DNA of 64,000 bases, taken from positions 1-64,000 of the forward strand of contig JAPOXD010000019.1 in the NCBI GenBank assembly GCA_026707285.1. Reading direction: 5' to 3'. The notes beneath the pieces are model-generated. The model saw nothing but the letters and a program-made list of their open reading frames with translations. It was not told the DNA's origin and ran no database searches. Below are positions 51,339-60,348 of this stretch, one piece after another (position 1 is the first letter of the stretch; every line of letters starts with the position of its first letter). Origin of the DNA: Chloroflexota bacterium (GTDB lineage Bacteria > Chloroflexota > UBA11872). A program made the position numbers and the translations under genes.

Positions 51339-53396
51339 TCATGCGGACCCCTCGGTCCATTCGAGCACGGCGGTGCCATGCGGGCTGACGGTCAGAAGTT
51401 GACCGGGGTGGACGACGGTCGTTGAGTCGAGCTCTTCGATGATGGCCGGCCCGGTGATGCGATCGGCGGGCGAGAGGTCCTCGCGGGCGTAGACCGCGCA
51501 TTCGACTGGCCCTTCCGACGAAAACCACACGTCGCGCGTCCCCGCCGGCTCCGCGGGAAGTCCTTCCGGCAGCTCCGGCAACGCCGGCTTGGCGGTGTCC
51601 CCGAACACGGTGACGTTGAACTGCACCAGCTCGATGATCTCGTCCGGGATGCGGTAGCCGTAGGTCGCCTCGTAGTGCGTCTCGAATGCGGCGAGCAGTT
51701 GGGCCAACGACTCAGCCGTGACCTCACCCCCGGGGATCGGGATTTCTTCCTCGTAGTTCTGGCCGAGGTAGCGCATGTTCACCGAACGCTGGATTTGCGG
51801 CGTGCCCGCGAATCCCTCGTGCTCAAGGTCGGCCGTGGCCTCCGCCACCAGCTCGTTGAGCCGCCCATCGATTGACGGCGCGTCCAGTCGATCCGACCGC
51901 AGAATGTGCGTCCAGGTCTTGTCCACGCGCATGTCGGCCAGCAGCGTGCCGAAGGCCGAGCAGAGCCCCGGATGCGGCGGAATCAGCACCCGCCGGGCGC
52001 CGATGACCTTGGCGATGGCCGCCGCGTGCAGCGGACCGGCGCCGCCGAAGGCCACCAGGCTGAACTGCCGCGGGTCCAGACCGCGCCGCACGGTGAGCAG
52101 GCGCATGGCCTCCGCGATGTTCTCGACGGCGATATCCAGCACGGCCTGAGCGGTAGCCTCCGGACTGAGGCCGAGCGTGCCACCAAGATCGGATAGGGCG
52201 CGCTGTGCGAGGTCCGCGTCCAGCCGCACCTCGCCGCCCAGGAAGTTCTCCGGATTGAGCCGGCCCAGCACCACGTTGGCGTCCGTGACCGTCGGCTCGG
52301 CGCCGCCCTGCGCGTAGCACGCCGGCCCCGGCACGGCGCCGGCGCTCTGCGGCCCGGCCTGAAGCAATCCGCCGCGATTGATCCAGGCAATGGACCCGCC
52401 ACCCGCGCCCATGGTCGTCATCTCGATGAACGGCGCCGCGACCGGCAGGCCGAACTCGATCTCCCACGCCGTGGTGTAGCCGATGGCGCCGTCGTCCACC
52501 ACTCCGACGTCCGTGCTGGTGCCGCCCATGTCGAAGCTGATGATGTTGTCGTCGTCGAGCGATTCGGCGTAGTACTTCGCCGCGATGATCCCGCCGGGCA
52601 GGCCGGACAGCACCGTCTGGGCCGGCCGGTCGGCCGCCGATTCCGCCAGCATCTGGCCGCCGTTGGACTTCATCACCGCCCAGGAGCGGGTATTCCCCCA
52701 CGCCGCCAGCCCCTCGTCCAACGCGTGGATGAATCCCTGCAACAGCGGCCGGATATAGGCGTCGGCGATGGTCGTGCTGGCCCGGTCGTACTCCCGCCAG
52801 ATCGGCGCGACCTCATGCGACAGCGAAATCGACAGCTCGGGAAACTCACCGGCCAGGTACTCGCGGATCATGCGCTCGTGGTCGGGCTTGACGTACGAGA
52901 ACAAGCAATTGACCGCCACCGCCACGGCACCGTTCGTGCGTTCGTCCAGCCGCTCGCGCAGCATGTCGCCGAGACTGCCGAGGGCTTCCGGCGTCAGCGG
53001 GTCCACGACGGCGCCCATGTAGTCGAGCCGTTCCGCCACTCCGAGGCAATCGCGCCGGGTGACCAAGGGCTCCGGCCGCTCCCAGTCGAGGTCGTAGTGA
53101 AATTTGCGATCCACCCGCTGCAGGAACGGCACGTCCTCGAATCCGGACGTCGTCACATAGAGCACCCGTGCGCCCTTGCGTTGGAGCAGCGCATTGACGC
53201 CAACCGTCGTGCCGAGCACGAAATAGCCCAACTCGTCGGAGGGAATGCCGCTGTGCTCGATCGCGTCGAAGATCGCGTCGCTGGGGGAATCGGGCGTCGA
53301 GGGTCGCTTGACCACCTGCGCCTCCCCGGACGCCTCATCGAGGGCGACGAGGTCCGTAAAGGTCCCGCCCGTGTCGATACCGATGCGAATCGCCAA
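51339..53396 (-). CDS. Hydantoinase A/oxoprolinase subunit
   Basis: ATP-binding subunit of the hydantoinase/oxoprolinase/acetone-carboxylase family, 685 residues. It has the actin-like N-terminus RIGIDTGGTFTDLVAL, LGTTVGVNALLQRKG, SNGGQMLAE and FDMGGTSTDVGVV. Later come PGPACYAQGGAEPTVTDANV and VAFGGAGPLHAAAIA. Together with HyuB it would couple ATP use to opening of a lactam, hydantoin or similar bond, or to carboxylation. The start is TTG 53396 with only a weak GAGG upstream, 12 bases after the hydroxyacid dehydrogenase stop. hyuB follows after 28 bases. Confidence 0.92.
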   Translation of the reverse strand: MAIRIGIDTGGTFTDLVALDEASGEAQVVKRPSTPDSPSDAIFDAIEHSGIPSDELGYFVLGTTVGVNALLQRKGARVLYVTTSGFEDVPFLQRVDRKFHYDLDWERPEPLVTRRDCLGVAERLDYMGAVVDPLTPEALGSLGDMLRERLDERTNGAVAVAVNCLFSYVKPDHERMIREYLAGEFPELSISLSHEVAPIWREYDRASTTIADAYIRPLLQGFIHALDEGLAAWGNTRSWAVMKSNGGQMLAESAADRPAQTVLSGLPGGIIAAKYYAESLDDDNIISFDMGGTSTDVGVVDDGAIGYTTAWEIEFGLPVAAPFIEMTTMGAGGGSIAWINRGGLLQAGPQSAGAVPGPACYAQGGAEPTVTDANVVLGRLNPENFLGGEVRLDADLAQRALSDLGGTLGLSPEATAQAVLDIAVENIAEAMRLLTVRRGLDPRQFSLVAFGGAGPLHAAAIAKVIGARRVLIPPHPGLCSAFGTLLADMRVDKTWTHILRSDRLDAPSIDGRLNELVAEATADLEHEGFAGTPQIQRSVNMRYLGQNYEEEIPIPGGEVTAESLAQLLAAFETHYEATYGYRIPDEIIELVQFNVTVFGDTAKPALPELPEGLPAEPAGTRDVWFSSEGPVECAVYAREDLSPADRITGPAIIEELDSTTVVHPGQLLTVSPHGTAVLEWTEGSA

Positions 53397-53408
53397 TGCG
53401 CGCCTGCC

Positions 53409-54383
53409 TCAGATCACCCGATGTTGGGGCTCGTCGCCGAGAAGGATACGACGCACCTCGGCCACTGCCGCAAGTTCACAGTCCAAGGCCGCGGTTTCCG
53501 ACTTCCAGGCAATGTGGGGCGTGACGATGAGGTTTGGCTCGCGAAGCAGTGGATGGTCGAAGTCCGGCGGCTCGGTCTCGAACACATCGAGACCGGCCCC
53601 GCCGAGGGCGCCGGAGGCCAGCGCACGTTGCAAGGCATGGTGATCGACGATGCCGCCGCGGGACACGTTGATGAGAAGCGCGCCACGGCGCATGCGAGCG
53701 AACTGCGGCGCGCCGAGCATGTTCCGGGTGTCGTCGGTGAGCGGCACGTGCACGGTGAGCGCATCCACCGACGCCAGCAGATCATTGAAATCGCTCGCCA
53801 CGCGCATCTCGGCTCCGGACGGCGGCGTGAGCCGTTCCGCCGGGATGAAGGGGTCGAACACCACCAGCCGCATGCCGAACCCCGCGGCCAGCGCCGCGGT
53901 CGCCCGGCCAATGCGCCCGTAGCCCAGCACCCCGAGCGTCGAGCCGCGGAGGCGACGCGGTTGGAACGTGTCGTCGTAGGTCCGCCACAGGTGGCGCACG
54001 CGCACGTCGGCGTCCGAGTCCGTGACACAGCGCGCCAGCGCCAGCAGCAGCGCGATGGCGTGCTCGGCGACTTCCGAGGTGAATGCGTCGGGCGTGTGCG
54101 CCACCACCACGCCGCGCTCCTTCGCAGCGTTCAAGTCGACCTTCTCGGTGCCGACGCCGTACACCACGACGCCGCGCAGCTTCGGCGCGCGATCGAGCAA
54201 ATCGCCATCCACCGGCGTCAGCTCGGTCAGCATCACGTCAGCCTCCGCCACGGCGTCGTAAAGCTCGTCGCGGGGCGGCGCGCCCAGGAACACTATGTCC
54301 GCGATGTCGGCAAGCACCTCGACCTCGCGATCGTGATGCGGCAAGCCCGCGCCCGCGGAGACCACGCGATACCGTCGGCTCAT
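53409..54383 (-). CDS. D-2-hydroxyacid dehydrogenase 1
   Basis: NAD(P)-dependent reductase/oxidase of 2-oxo and D-2-hydroxy acids, phosphoglycerate-dehydrogenase superfamily. The 324-residue protein has the dinucleotide motif LGVLGYGRIGRATAAL, catalytic Arg in NVSRGGIVD, Glu in DVFETEPPD and His in TPHIAWKS. No ACT domain is present, so serine-pathway PGDH of the long type is unlikely. It sits 21 bases after isomerase D and 12 before hyuA, inside the leftward string. Confidence 0.9.
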   Translation of the reverse strand: MSRRYRVVSAGAGLPHHDREVEVLADIADIVFLGAPPRDELYDAVAEADVMLTELTPVDGDLLDRAPKLRGVVVYGVGTEKVDLNAAKERGVVVAHTPDAFTSEVAEHAIALLLALARCVTDSDADVRVRHLWRTYDDTFQPRRLRGSTLGVLGYGRIGRATAALAAGFGMRLVVFDPFIPAERLTPPSGAEMRVASDFNDLLASVDALTVHVPLTDDTRNMLGAPQFARMRRGALLINVSRGGIVDHHALQRALASGALGGAGLDVFETEPPDFDHPLLREPNLIVTPHIAWKSETAALDCELAAVAEVRRILLGDEPQHRVI

Positions 54384-54404
54384 CGCCGTGCGCCAACCAC
54401 TCGG

Positions 54405-55385
54405 CTATGCAGCGCCGGCAAACCGCTTGGGGAAATACTGCGCGCAGTTCTGCTCCAGCCACTCGACGGTCAGCTTCATCCACAGCTGCGGGTCGTATTG
54501 CGGCAGGCAGCACGTCTCGATGCAGTGAGGCAGATAGTCGGGATCCGGCGCGTTTTGCTGCAGGATCTCCATGATCTCGAGGACCTCCACGCTGCCGTAG
54601 CCGACCGGTGCGTGGAAAAACTTCGGCTCGCCGGTCGTGGTGATGGACTGCACCCGCATGTCCTTCAGATGCGTCATCACGGTGTAGGGCGCGGCCATGT
54701 GGGCGGCATCGACCTGGTCTTCGACGACGGAGTAGCTGTTGGCGAAGTCGTAGTTGATCCGCAGCCACGGCGACGCGACGCCCTCGACCACCTGCACGAT
54801 CTCGCTGATGCGGTAGTCCATGTGGTTCTCGAAGGCGAGGACGATGCCGCACTTCTCGGCGTCGACCACCAGTTTCGACAGGTTGTCGATCATGCGGTCG
54901 ATTTGCACGCCGATTGGCGTCTCGGTGCTGAAATGCCCAAATCGCAGACCGCCGTTGGGCATGGGCTGACCGGGAGGGCCGGGCGGGTCGGCGTTGACCA
55001 TGGCGCTGGTTCGCACGCCGCCGGCCTGCATCCACTCCAGGTGCATGGCGGCGCGCTCGTGCACCGGCGACCACTCGTCGCGGTCGACGGCCCAGGCGCC
55101 GTTTACGGAGCCGACCCACTCGATGCCGTTTTCGGCCAGCAGGCGACCATTGGCAGCGGCCGCCTCCTTGCCGTCCAAGAGCGACGCGGCTGTATAGAGG
55201 TTGTCGAAGCCCCATTCATTGCAGCGCTCGATCCACCACCCCAGCGCCCCTTCGAGCTCCGCGGGCGGCTCGGTGGTGGTGCCGTAGGGATACTCCAGGC
55301 CGCGAAAGCCATACTCGGGCTGATCGATGCGCAGCCCCGGGTAGGACACCCAGCGGTAGGCCGCTTGTGAAAGGCCCAGTCTCAT
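54405..55385 (-). CDS. Sugar phosphate isomerase/epimerase (TIM barrel) D
   Basis: Third member of the MxLGxSQAxYRW group: MRLGLSQAAYRWVSYP. ATG 55385 follows AGGGAG with a seven-base gap and gives 326 residues. The ORF start at 55460 is rejected. Metal-site candidates are FENHMDYR (Glu), NYDFANSYSVVEDQ (Asp), MTHLKDMRVQS (His) and CIETCCLPQYD (Glu). It is about 10 kb from its paralogues but in the same direction and string. It is the first gene of the leftward string and is divergent from Gfo/Idh/MocA 3. Confidence 0.86.
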   Translation of the reverse strand: MRLGLSQAAYRWVSYPGLRIDQPEYGFRGLEYPYGTTTEPPAELEGALGWWIERCNEWGFDNLYTAASLLDGKEAAAANGRLLAENGIEWVGSVNGAWAVDRDEWSPVHERAAMHLEWMQAGGVRTSAMVNADPPGPPGQPMPNGGLRFGHFSTETPIGVQIDRMIDNLSKLVVDAEKCGIVLAFENHMDYRISEIVQVVEGVASPWLRINYDFANSYSVVEDQVDAAHMAAPYTVMTHLKDMRVQSITTTGEPKFFHAPVGYGSVEVLEIMEILQQNAPDPDYLPHCIETCCLPQYDPQLWMKLTVEWLEQNCAQYFPKRFAGAA

Positions 55386-55522
55386 GTCAACGCTCCCTGG
55401 TCCGCCGGCAATCGCGCGCCGCTCAAGTATGACCGAAATGCGCCCGGCGCACGCGCGCATTGCCTACCATGGCCAGCACCCCGCTTGGGTCGGCGCCGCC
55501 GCACCGGAATAGAGGCCATACC

Positions 55523-56659
55523 GTGGAGCAACCGCGAGCCATCGTGCTGGGCACGGGCGTGATCGGGCGGGTGCATATCGACGCCCTGCGCCGCAACAAC
55601 GTCGACATCGTGAGCGTGGTGGCGAGCAGCGAGGCGCGCAGCATCGCCGCCGCGGCCGACTTCGGCGTTCCCCGCGGTGACCCGGACGTGGCCACCGCCC
55701 TGCGCGCCACCAGTCCGGACGTGGTGCACGTCTGCACGCCCGACACCTACCACCTCGAGCACGCCGGCATGGCCCTCGACGCGGGCGCCCACGTGGTCTG
55801 CGAAAAGCCGCTCACCACCGACGCCGGGTCGGCCGGCGAGCTCTACCGGCGCGCCGCGGACTCGGGCCGCGTGCACGCCATCTGCTTCAACAACCGCTTC
55901 TACACGCTGGTGCAGGAGCTGGCCGCCCGCCGGCGGCTGGGCACGCTCGACCGCGTCATGCTCGTCCGAGCGTCCGTCGCGGACGACACCTTTTGGCTCG
56001 AAACCGATTGGGACTGGCGCCTGCTCCCCGAAATGGGCGGCCCCACCATCGTCACCTCGACCACCGGCAGCCACCTGCTCGATCTCACCAGCTTTCTCAT
56101 CGGCAGCCGCGTCGTGGCCGTGTGCGCGGACTTCCTCACCGCGCACGACATCCGCAAGCGCCCGCGTCCCGACGGCGGGATGGACGACTACCACGCGCCC
56201 GGCGAGGACGTCTCAAACCTGTTGGTCCACTGGGAAAACGGCGCCCGAGGCGTGCTGTCCCTCTCGCACGTGGCCGTGGGGCATCCCTATCGCATTCGCG
56301 TCGAGATTGACGCCACCGCCATGGGCGTGAGCTGGGACTCGGAGCGGCCCAATGAGCTCTGGCTCGGACACCGCACCGAGCCCAACGAGATCGTCCTGCC
56401 GGACCCGCGGCAAGCCACGGAAGAAGGCGGCCGGTTCATGGACAATCCCGGCGCCTACCGCGAGGGCTTCGGGGACACCTTCCGGCTCCTTTTCCGCGAG
56501 GTCTACCGCGCCGTCGCCGACGGCGGTCAGCCCGACGCGCCGACCTTCCCGACGTTCCAGGACGGCTACGGCATCCAGATCGTCCACGACGCCGCCCTGC
56601 AGAGCTTCCAGGAACGCCGCTGGGTCGACGTGGACTGGTCGGCGTTCGACGGCAACTAG
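55523..56659 (+). CDS. Gfo/Idh/MocA family oxidoreductase 3
   Basis: A 378-residue NAD(P)-dependent sugar oxidoreductase. GTG 55523 has AGAGG seven bases upstream; the listed ATG 55460 adds a non-family stretch. The Rossmann motif is IVLGTGVIGRVH, the EKP motif is VCEKPLTT, and the substrate-side His lies in TTGSHLLDLTSF. It faces away from isomerase D across a 137-base spacer, so the two strings may share a control region. Sugar dehydrogenase plus isomerase pairs are typical of inositol- or glycoside-type catabolism, but the substrate is unproven. Confidence 0.88.
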   Translation: MEQPRAIVLGTGVIGRVHIDALRRNNVDIVSVVASSEARSIAAAADFGVPRGDPDVATALRATSPDVVHVCTPDTYHLEHAGMALDAGAHVVCEKPLTTDAGSAGELYRRAADSGRVHAICFNNRFYTLVQELAARRRLGTLDRVMLVRASVADDTFWLETDWDWRLLPEMGGPTIVTSTTGSHLLDLTSFLIGSRVVAVCADFLTAHDIRKRPRPDGGMDDYHAPGEDVSNLLVHWENGARGVLSLSHVAVGHPYRIRVEIDATAMGVSWDSERPNELWLGHRTEPNEIVLPDPRQATEEGGRFMDNPGAYREGFGDTFRLLFREVYRAVADGGQPDAPTFPTFQDGYGIQIVHDAALQSFQERRWVDVDWSAFDGN

Positions 56660-56694
56660 ACCCAGCCTGGAATCCGCTGCCTAGCCGGTCCGCC

Positions 56695-56714
56695 ATTCCG
56701 GCGGAGGCCGGAAT
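56695..56714. terminator. Hairpin between convergent genes (repeat-type)
   Basis: ATTCCGG-cggagg-CCGGAAT is a perfect 7-base stem located between the converging Gfo/Idh/MocA 3 and hydroxyacid dehydrogenase 2 genes. The flanks (CCGGAATCCAG) match the repeat family seen near 17.08 kb, so it may be a repeat that also serves as a bidirectional terminator. Confidence 0.5.
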
Positions 56715-56740
56715 CCAGTCCGGTCAAATCAAGAGCCGCG

Positions 56741-57727
56741 CTACTCCGGCTCGAATAGCGACTTCGGCGGCTCGCCGCGAAGCACCCGCGCGACCTCGGC
56801 AGCGGCCTCGCGGCGGAGGATGCGGATCGACGTTCGCGAGTAGAAGCCGCCGTGCGGGGTGACGATTAGGTTCGGCGCCTCCCGCAGCGCCGAGTCCATT
56901 GGCAGCGGCTCTTCTTCCGTCACGTCGAGGCCCGCGCCGGCAATCCGCCCGTCCTTGAGCGCCCGCGCCAGCGCCGCGTTGTCGACCACCGCGCCGCGAG
57001 CCGTGTTAATCAAGAACACGCTGGGCTTCATCAAGTCGAACTCGGCCTCGCCGATGAGATGGTGCGTCTGCGCCCGCAAGGGCGTGTGCACCGAGACGAA
57101 ATCCGACTCCCGCAGCAAATCTTCAAGCGGCACACGCTCGACCTGCGCCGCCTCAAATGCGGAGTCAGGCGCACGTGGCGAGTGTCCGATCGCCCGCAAT
57201 CCGAAGGCCCGCGCGCGCGCCGCCACGGCCTGCGCGGTCTGCCCCAGGCCGATCAGCCCAAGCGTCTGACCTTCGACGCGCTCCATGCGCTCGGGCACAC
57301 CGCCGCTGGCGTCCCAGATTCCGGCGCGCACGTCGTCGTTGTAGACCACGATATGGCGCGCTAGTGCGAGCAGAAAACCCATGGTGTGGTCCGCGACCTC
57401 GCCGACCTGGTAGTCGCGCACGTTGCAGACCACGATGCCCTTCGCCGTCGCCGCCGCCACGTCGATCGGGTCCATGCCGGTGCCGTAGCGCACGATCACC
57501 TTGCAGCGCTCTAGGGCGTCCACGACGCGCGCCGTGATCGGCGCGTACTGCTCGAGCAGCCCGTCGGCGTCGGCCACCTTTTCGATCAGCGCGTCTTCGG
57601 TGAAGCACTGCTCCACGACAAGCTCGGCGCCGATGGGGTCGAGTTCGGCCTGCTCGATCACCGGCGGCATCTCGAAATCGCAGTCGGTGATCACGACCCG
57701 GAAGCGGGGCTCGTTCATTCGCGCCAT
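56741..57727 (-). CDS. D-2-hydroxyacid dehydrogenase 2 (CtBP-like group)
   Basis: A 328-residue NAD-dependent dehydrogenase of the phosphoglycerate dehydrogenase superfamily, in the C-terminal-binding-protein-like branch. Catalytic residues are Arg in NTARGAVVD, Glu in DVTEEEPLP and His in TPHGGFYS. The dinucleotide loop reads LGLIGLGQTAQAVA, where the usual third Gly (GxGxxG) is Ala. The start may be ATG 57727 or ATG 57718, neither with a good ribosome binding site. It follows the RraA-like gene by 49 bases and likely processes its oxoacid product. Confidence 0.88.
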   Translation of the reverse strand: MARMNEPRFRVVITDCDFEMPPVIEQAELDPIGAELVVEQCFTEDALIEKVADADGLLEQYAPITARVVDALERCKVIVRYGTGMDPIDVAAATAKGIVVCNVRDYQVGEVADHTMGFLLALARHIVVYNDDVRAGIWDASGGVPERMERVEGQTLGLIGLGQTAQAVAARARAFGLRAIGHSPRAPDSAFEAAQVERVPLEDLLRESDFVSVHTPLRAQTHHLIGEAEFDLMKPSVFLINTARGAVVDNAALARALKDGRIAGAGLDVTEEEPLPMDSALREAPNLIVTPHGGFYSRTSIRILRREAAAEVARVLRGEPPKSLFEPE

Positions 57728-57776
57728 CCAATCACGGAGCAGTCACCACGCGTGAGCGCGGACCAACGTCGCGCGC

Positions 57777-58445
57777 TTACAGAATGCCGTATTCCTTGAA
57801 GACCTCGCCCACGTCGCGACCCGTCGCAAGAATCTCGCGCACGTTGGTCTCGCCCCGCCCCTTGGCCTCGGCGCGGTCCAGCACTTCGGCCGCCGCCTCG
57901 CCCGGAACCACCACCACGCCCATGTCGTCCCCGACGATCACGTCGCCATAAGCCACCCGCGCGCCGGCGCAGTCAATGGGCTGACCCCACTCGATGCCCT
58001 CGCAGCGGCCCTCGGAATCCACCGGACTTTGGCCGACCGCGAACACGGGAAAGTCGATCTCCTCGATCTCGTGCACGTCGCGCGTCAGACCGTCGATCAC
58101 GCAGCCAACCGCGCCGCGCGCCTGCGCCGATGTGCTAAGGAGGCCGCCCCACACGCCCGACTCGTAGTGGCCCGTCGTGGTGATGACCAGCACGTCGTTG
58201 GGCCGCATGGCGCGAAACGCCTCGAACAGCACCTCGTAGGGCTCGTCCGGCTGCCGGTAGACCGCGGTCTGCAAGAGCGGCAGCGCCCGACCGACGATCC
58301 GCGCCCCGGGATACATCGGGCGAATGTCGTTCCGCATGGCCTCCACCGCCACGCCCATGCGGTCCAGGCTGTCGGCGACCAGGGCGGAGTGCAGCGCCTG
58401 AAAGCGCTGCCGCATGGCGTCGTCGAACTCAGGCGCCTGGCTCAT
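57777..58445 (-). CDS. RraA-family aldolase (4-hydroxy-4-methyl-2-oxoglutarate aldolase-like)
   Basis: The 391-codon ORF is mostly shadow. ATG 58445 overlaps the hyuB2 stop (ATGA), has GGAG seven bases upstream and gives 222 residues. The fold is the RraA/HMG-aldolase type, with GLLSTSAQARGAVGCVIDGL followed by TRD (catalytic Arg-Asp) and VDGG-like VIVGDDMGVVVVP. Such enzymes split 4-hydroxy-2-oxo acids into pyruvate and a second carbonyl, or decarboxylate oxaloacetate. RraA proper inhibits RNase E, but the catabolic neighbours favour the aldolase role. Confidence 0.85.
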   Translation of the reverse strand: MSQAPEFDDAMRQRFQALHSALVADSLDRMGVAVEAMRNDIRPMYPGARIVGRALPLLQTAVYRQPDEPYEVLFEAFRAMRPNDVLVITTTGHYESGVWGGLLSTSAQARGAVGCVIDGLTRDVHEIEEIDFPVFAVGQSPVDSEGRCEGIEWGQPIDCAGARVAYGDVIVGDDMGVVVVPGEAAAEVLDRAEAKGRGETNVREILATGRDVGEVFKEYGIL

Positions 58446-60244
58446 TCGGTGGCTCCATTGGCGGTACGGCGCTGGTCCGTTTCGTCGAGCTCGGCGCGGC
58501 CAGCCGCCACGTTGACGGCCACACCGTACATCTCCCGCGCATCCTCTGGTTCGAGCAGCAAGTCCCGCACGTCCTCGAGCACCAGCGCCGGGTCGCGCTC
58601 GCGCGGATTCCCGTAGCCGCCACCACCGGGCGTGCGCAGCAGGATTTGATCGCCGATGTCGAGCACGACGTTCGAGAACTTCCCATCGGAGATCGTTTCG
58701 AACATCTCCCGGGCCGTCCGCCATTCGCTCTGCCCAGCACGCCGGAAGAGCAGTGCGGTCGTGCCGCCCTCCGCTCCGCCGTGCAGCCCCCACGGCCGGT
58801 TGGACGTGCGGTTGAGGTGCGCGCTCACGGTGATCGGCGACAGGCAGGTCCAGATGCGCTGCACGCCGTGGCCGCCGCGATACGCCCCCGCGCCCGCGCC
58901 GCCCTCGGCAATGGAGTACTCGTCCAGCCGCACCGGGTAACGCGTTTCCCACACCTCACAGGGCGCGTTGAGGCAGTTGCCGTTCTTCACAATCTGCGCG
59001 TCGTTGCCGTCGGCGTCGCGCCGGCCGCCCCAGCCCATGCCCTCGTGATGCAGGATGACGAAAGGTTCGCCCGTGTCGATGTTCGTGCCGTAGAACCCCA
59101 GCAGGCCGCAGGTGCCGCCGTCCGCCGCCGAGCTGCGATCGCTGGCCTGCGCGAAGGCGGCCAGCAGGATATCCACCGTCGTCGGATAGGTGTCGGAGTT
59201 CCCGCCCACGCACGAGCCGGGGTAGTTCACGTTCACGATCGATCCCGGCGGCGCCACGATGGCGATGGGCCGGTAGGCGCCGTGATTCCACGGAATTGTG
59301 TTGTCGATCATGTGGAAGATGCCGGCATAGGTCGCCGACGCCGTGGTGCCGAACGACTGGTTGATCGCCCCGGCCGCCTGCGGGTCGGACCCGGTGTAGT
59401 CGACGATCACCTCGTCGCCGCGGATCACCACCGTGGCCCGGATCTTCCAGGGACGGTCGGGAATCACGCCGTCGTCTTCCAGAAAGCCCTCGGCCGTGTA
59501 CGCGCCGTCCGGCAGCCGGTCGAGGGCCTGGCGCATCAGCACTTCCGACACGTCCTTGATCTGGCCAGAGAGCTCGCGAAATCGCTCGACGCCGAGCTTC
59601 TCCACCAGGCCCACGATGCGGCGCTCGGCCAGGTAGGTCGAGCCCACCATCGCCATCAGGTCGCCGCGCGACACCTTGGGCGTGCGCACGTTCGACGTGA
59701 TGATGGCGAAGATGTCTTCCACCGGTTCGTCGTCCTGGTAGATCTTGATCGGCGGCAGCCGCAGGCCCTCCTGGAATATGTTGCGCGTGTCGCCGAACGC
59801 CGCCGGCACCATGCCGCCGATGTCCGTCATGTGGGCAATGTTGGCCGCGTAGGCCACTACCTCGCCCTCGTAGAAGCACGGTTTCAGCGTCATGAACTCG
59901 GGGAGGTGGCACCCGCCGCGATAGGGATCGTTGTGCAGGATCACGTCGCCCGGGTGCATGTTGTCCGGGCCGACTTCCTTGATGGCCCACTCGACGGTGT
60001 GGACGATGGCGCCGATGTGGGCCGGGCAGAAGTCGCCCTGCGCGATCATCTCGCCCTCGGCGTCGAAGACCACGCACGAGAAGTCGCGCGCCTCATTGAA
60101 CATCGTCGAATAGGACGTGCGCAGCATGGCCACGCCCATCTCCTCGCAGATGCCGACAAGGCTGTTGCGCGTGACTTCCAGCTCCACCGGATCGTCGATG
60201 TGCAGGTCGGCGACGCTGCGCTTGGGGTCGGTGTCTCGGGGCAT
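58442..60244 (-). CDS. Hydantoinase B/oxoprolinase subunit 2 (no adjacent HyuA)
   Basis: A 600-residue HyuB-type subunit, complete: MLRTSYSTMFNEARDFSCVV, LHNDPYRGGCHLPEF, AINQSFGTTASATYAGIFH, PGSCVGGNSDTYP and PGGGGYGNP. It lacks the zinc-finger tail of the first HyuB. No hyuA is next to it; the only one is 5 kb away in another operon. It either uses that HyuA or works alone. Its stop overlaps the RraA-like start, and a hydroxyacid dehydrogenase follows, making a compact three-gene module. ATG 60244 is the start. Confidence 0.9.
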   Translation of the reverse strand: MPRDTDPKRSVADLHIDDPVELEVTRNSLVGICEEMGVAMLRTSYSTMFNEARDFSCVVFDAEGEMIAQGDFCPAHIGAIVHTVEWAIKEVGPDNMHPGDVILHNDPYRGGCHLPEFMTLKPCFYEGEVVAYAANIAHMTDIGGMVPAAFGDTRNIFQEGLRLPPIKIYQDDEPVEDIFAIITSNVRTPKVSRGDLMAMVGSTYLAERRIVGLVEKLGVERFRELSGQIKDVSEVLMRQALDRLPDGAYTAEGFLEDDGVIPDRPWKIRATVVIRGDEVIVDYTGSDPQAAGAINQSFGTTASATYAGIFHMIDNTIPWNHGAYRPIAIVAPPGSIVNVNYPGSCVGGNSDTYPTTVDILLAAFAQASDRSSAADGGTCGLLGFYGTNIDTGEPFVILHHEGMGWGGRRDADGNDAQIVKNGNCLNAPCEVWETRYPVRLDEYSIAEGGAGAGAYRGGHGVQRIWTCLSPITVSAHLNRTSNRPWGLHGGAEGGTTALLFRRAGQSEWRTAREMFETISDGKFSNVVLDIGDQILLRTPGGGGYGNPRERDPALVLEDVRDLLLEPEDAREMYGVAVNVAAGRAELDETDQRRTANGATE

Positions 60245-60348
60245 GCCACCACGGGCGCTTGGCGGCGGGTCGCTCCCGCCACCTCGGTATCATAAAGTCC
60301 CCGCCGCGCCGCCACGCCAAGCCGGCGCCCCCGAAGCGAGGCCGCCAG

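Noticed and set aside
52725-55370. 881-codon plus-strand ORF
   Set aside because: It is antisense to hyuA, a hydroxyacid dehydrogenase and an isomerase that all have clear family motifs. The translation is His/Arg/Val-rich without domains, as expected for a shadow frame in GC-rich DNA.
58646-60295. 549-codon plus-strand ORF
   Set aside because: It mirrors hyuB2 on the opposite strand and has no recognisable motif.
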